NCBI RefSeq assembly: GCF_000012625.1
Contig: NC_007516.1
Location: forward strand, 248,001 to 312,000
DNA length: 64,000 bases
Reading direction: 5' to 3'
Source of the DNA: Synechococcus sp. CC9605
Lineage (GTDB): Bacteria; Cyanobacteriota; Cyanobacteriia; PCC-6307; Cyanobiaceae
Shown here: piece after piece, positions 63,166 through 64,000 of the stretch
Numbering within the stretch: the stretch's first letter is position 1
How the letters are laid out: every line of letters starts with the position of its first letter
Notes under the pieces: model-generated
Seen by the model: the letters and a program-made list of their open reading frames with translations, nothing else
Databases searched by the model: none
Told to the model about the DNA's origin: nothing
Position numbers and translations under genes: made by a program

Positions 63166-64000
63166 ATGGCAGCTGACGTGGCACCACAAGAAGAACGGGT
63201 GTTGCTGGTGCGGCTGCCCTGCAATCCGATCTTTCCGATCGGACCCATTTATCTCGCCGACCATCTCCACAAGTGTTTTCCGGAGATGCCCCAGCGCATC
63301 CTTGACCTGGCGGCACTGCCGGTGCTGGATGTCCACCGCGTGCTGGACGCCACCGTTGATCAGTTCCAGCCGACGCTGCTGGTTTTTTCCTGGAGAGACA
63401 TTCAGATCTATGCGCCGGTCGATGGCCGTGGCGGCAACCCCCTACAGAACTCGTTTGAGGTGTTCTATGCCCGAAATCCACTGAAACGTCTGCATGGCGC
63501 CTTGGGTGGGCTTCAGTTGATGAGCAGCCATTACGGCGAGCTGCACAGAAACCAGCGTCTGGTGCGTCAGGGCTTGAAACGTGCGCGACGCCACCAGCCT
63601 GCGGCCAGAGCAGTTCTCGGCGGTGGAGCCGTCAGTGTGTTCTATGAGCAACTCGGCAAGTCGCTCCCCAAGGGAACAGTTGTGTCCATCGGTGAGGGGG
63701 AGCCGCTGCTGGAGAAGTTGATCCAGGGTCACTCCCTTGAGGGTGAACGTTGCTTCGTGGTTGGGGAGAAGCCACGTTCAGGCCTGATCCATGAGCAGCC
63801 GGAAAGTAGGCCCAAAACCGCTTGTAATTACGACTACATCGCCTCGATCTGGCCCCAGCTGGATTGGTACCTGGAAGGTGGTGATTTCTACGTGGGAGTT
63901 CAGACCAAGCGCGGTTGCCCTCACAACTGTTGTTACTGCGTCTACACGGTGGTGGAAGGCAAGCAGGTGCGTCTCAACCCTGTCGATGAGGTGGTGAAAG
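63166..64000 (+). CDS. radical SAM protein with B12-binding-like N-terminus (truncated by the window)
   Basis: The first 278 residues of a radical SAM enzyme; the gene continues past the window. The N-terminal 200 residues look like the B12-binding-domain-containing class (EERVLLVRLPCNPIFPIGPI, then ILDLAALPVLDVHRV and AVLGGGAVS). The cobalamin motif DxHxxG is only partly matched: D55-V-H57-R-V-L, without the glycine. The iron-sulfur motif CPHNCCYC has C251, C255 and C258. The start ATG 63166 is divergent from psbA with a 171-base gap. What it modifies is unknown. Confidence 0.85.
   Translation, partial: MAADVAPQEERVLLVRLPCNPIFPIGPIYLADHLHKCFPEMPQRILDLAALPVLDVHRVLDATVDQFQPTLLVFSWRDIQIYAPVDGRGGNPLQNSFEVFYARNPLKRLHGALGGLQLMSSHYGELHRNQRLVRQGLKRARRHQPAARAVLGGGAVSVFYEQLGKSLPKGTVVSIGEGEPLLEKLIQGHSLEGERCFVVGEKPRSGLIHEQPESRPKTACNYDYIASIWPQLDWYLEGGDFYVGVQTKRGCPHNCCYCVYTVVEGKQVRLNPVDEVVK

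Noticed and set aside
1-64000. Search by eye for CRISPR arrays, insertion sequences, integrases, phage genes and defence systems.
   Set aside because: None seen. The content is core metabolic and photosynthetic genes without direct repeats, inverted-repeat ends or transposase motifs.

Overview
The window is a stretch of core chromosome from a picocyanobacterium, most likely a marine Synechococcus (Cyanobium is a possible alternative). The evidence is photosystem II genes (psbI, psbN, psbH, psbO, psbA), a CrtR-type carotene hydroxylase, Ycf20- and Ycf66-type proteins, NtcA with its own NtcA-box promoter, and many small cyanobacteria-only families (DUF3155, DUF1997, DUF4079, DUF3084, DUF3146, DUF3177, DUF2555, DUF3769). 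Genes are GC-rich and tightly packed, often overlapping by 1-60 bases. I see no insertion sequence, prophage, integrase, CRISPR array or rRNA operon.

Layout. 1-11.9 kb: end of cobS, a sensor kinase, DUF3155, a hydrolase, purH, DUF4079, DUF1997, ispH, an ammonium transporter, sfsA, murJ and three tiny conserved genes. 11.9-18.5 kb: tRNA-Arg, glyA, a WecA/MraY-type transferase, cinA, leuCD and a pentapeptide-repeat protein. 18.5-26 kb: an LptD-like outer-membrane protein, then psbI, a GH38 alpha-mannosidase, psbN, psbH, tatA, pth and DUF3146. 26-32.4 kb: a YqgF-like nuclease, DUF3084, ntcA, rph, a CobO-like protein, dcd, thyX and a TxlA-like thioredoxin. 32.4-41.2 kb: a lytic transglycosylase, glmM, a BadF-type kinase, ictB, trmB, a FIST protein and DUF3177. 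41.2-54 kb: ileS, ycf66, tRNA-Leu, crtR, gatC, a creatininase, a YhhQ transporter, a 3-methyladenine glycosylase, pyrB, a type II NADH dehydrogenase, ycf20, tRNA-Ala and coaBC. 54-64 kb: psbO, sat, ftsH, a KDPG-aldolase-like protein, a protein with a histone-H1-like tail, aroC, a cupin plus a 2-oxoglutarate-oxygenase pair, psbA, and a radical SAM gene that runs off the end.

The genes serve photosynthesis and PSII repair (psb genes, ftsH, crtR), nitrogen control (ntcA, amt), nucleotide synthesis (purH, pyrB, dcd, thyX), cell envelope building (murJ, glmM, LptD-like, transglycosylase) and cofactor, amino-acid and sulfur metabolism. The best-supported regulatory element is a complete NtcA-activated promoter in front of ntcA, with its NtcA box overlapping the stop codon of rph. 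I did not find a clearly new multi-gene system. The best candidates for undescribed biology are the oxygenase-cupin pair behind psbA, the radical SAM gene divergent from psbA, the CobO-like protein without a P-loop, the divergent KDPG aldolase, and the protein with the histone-like tail.
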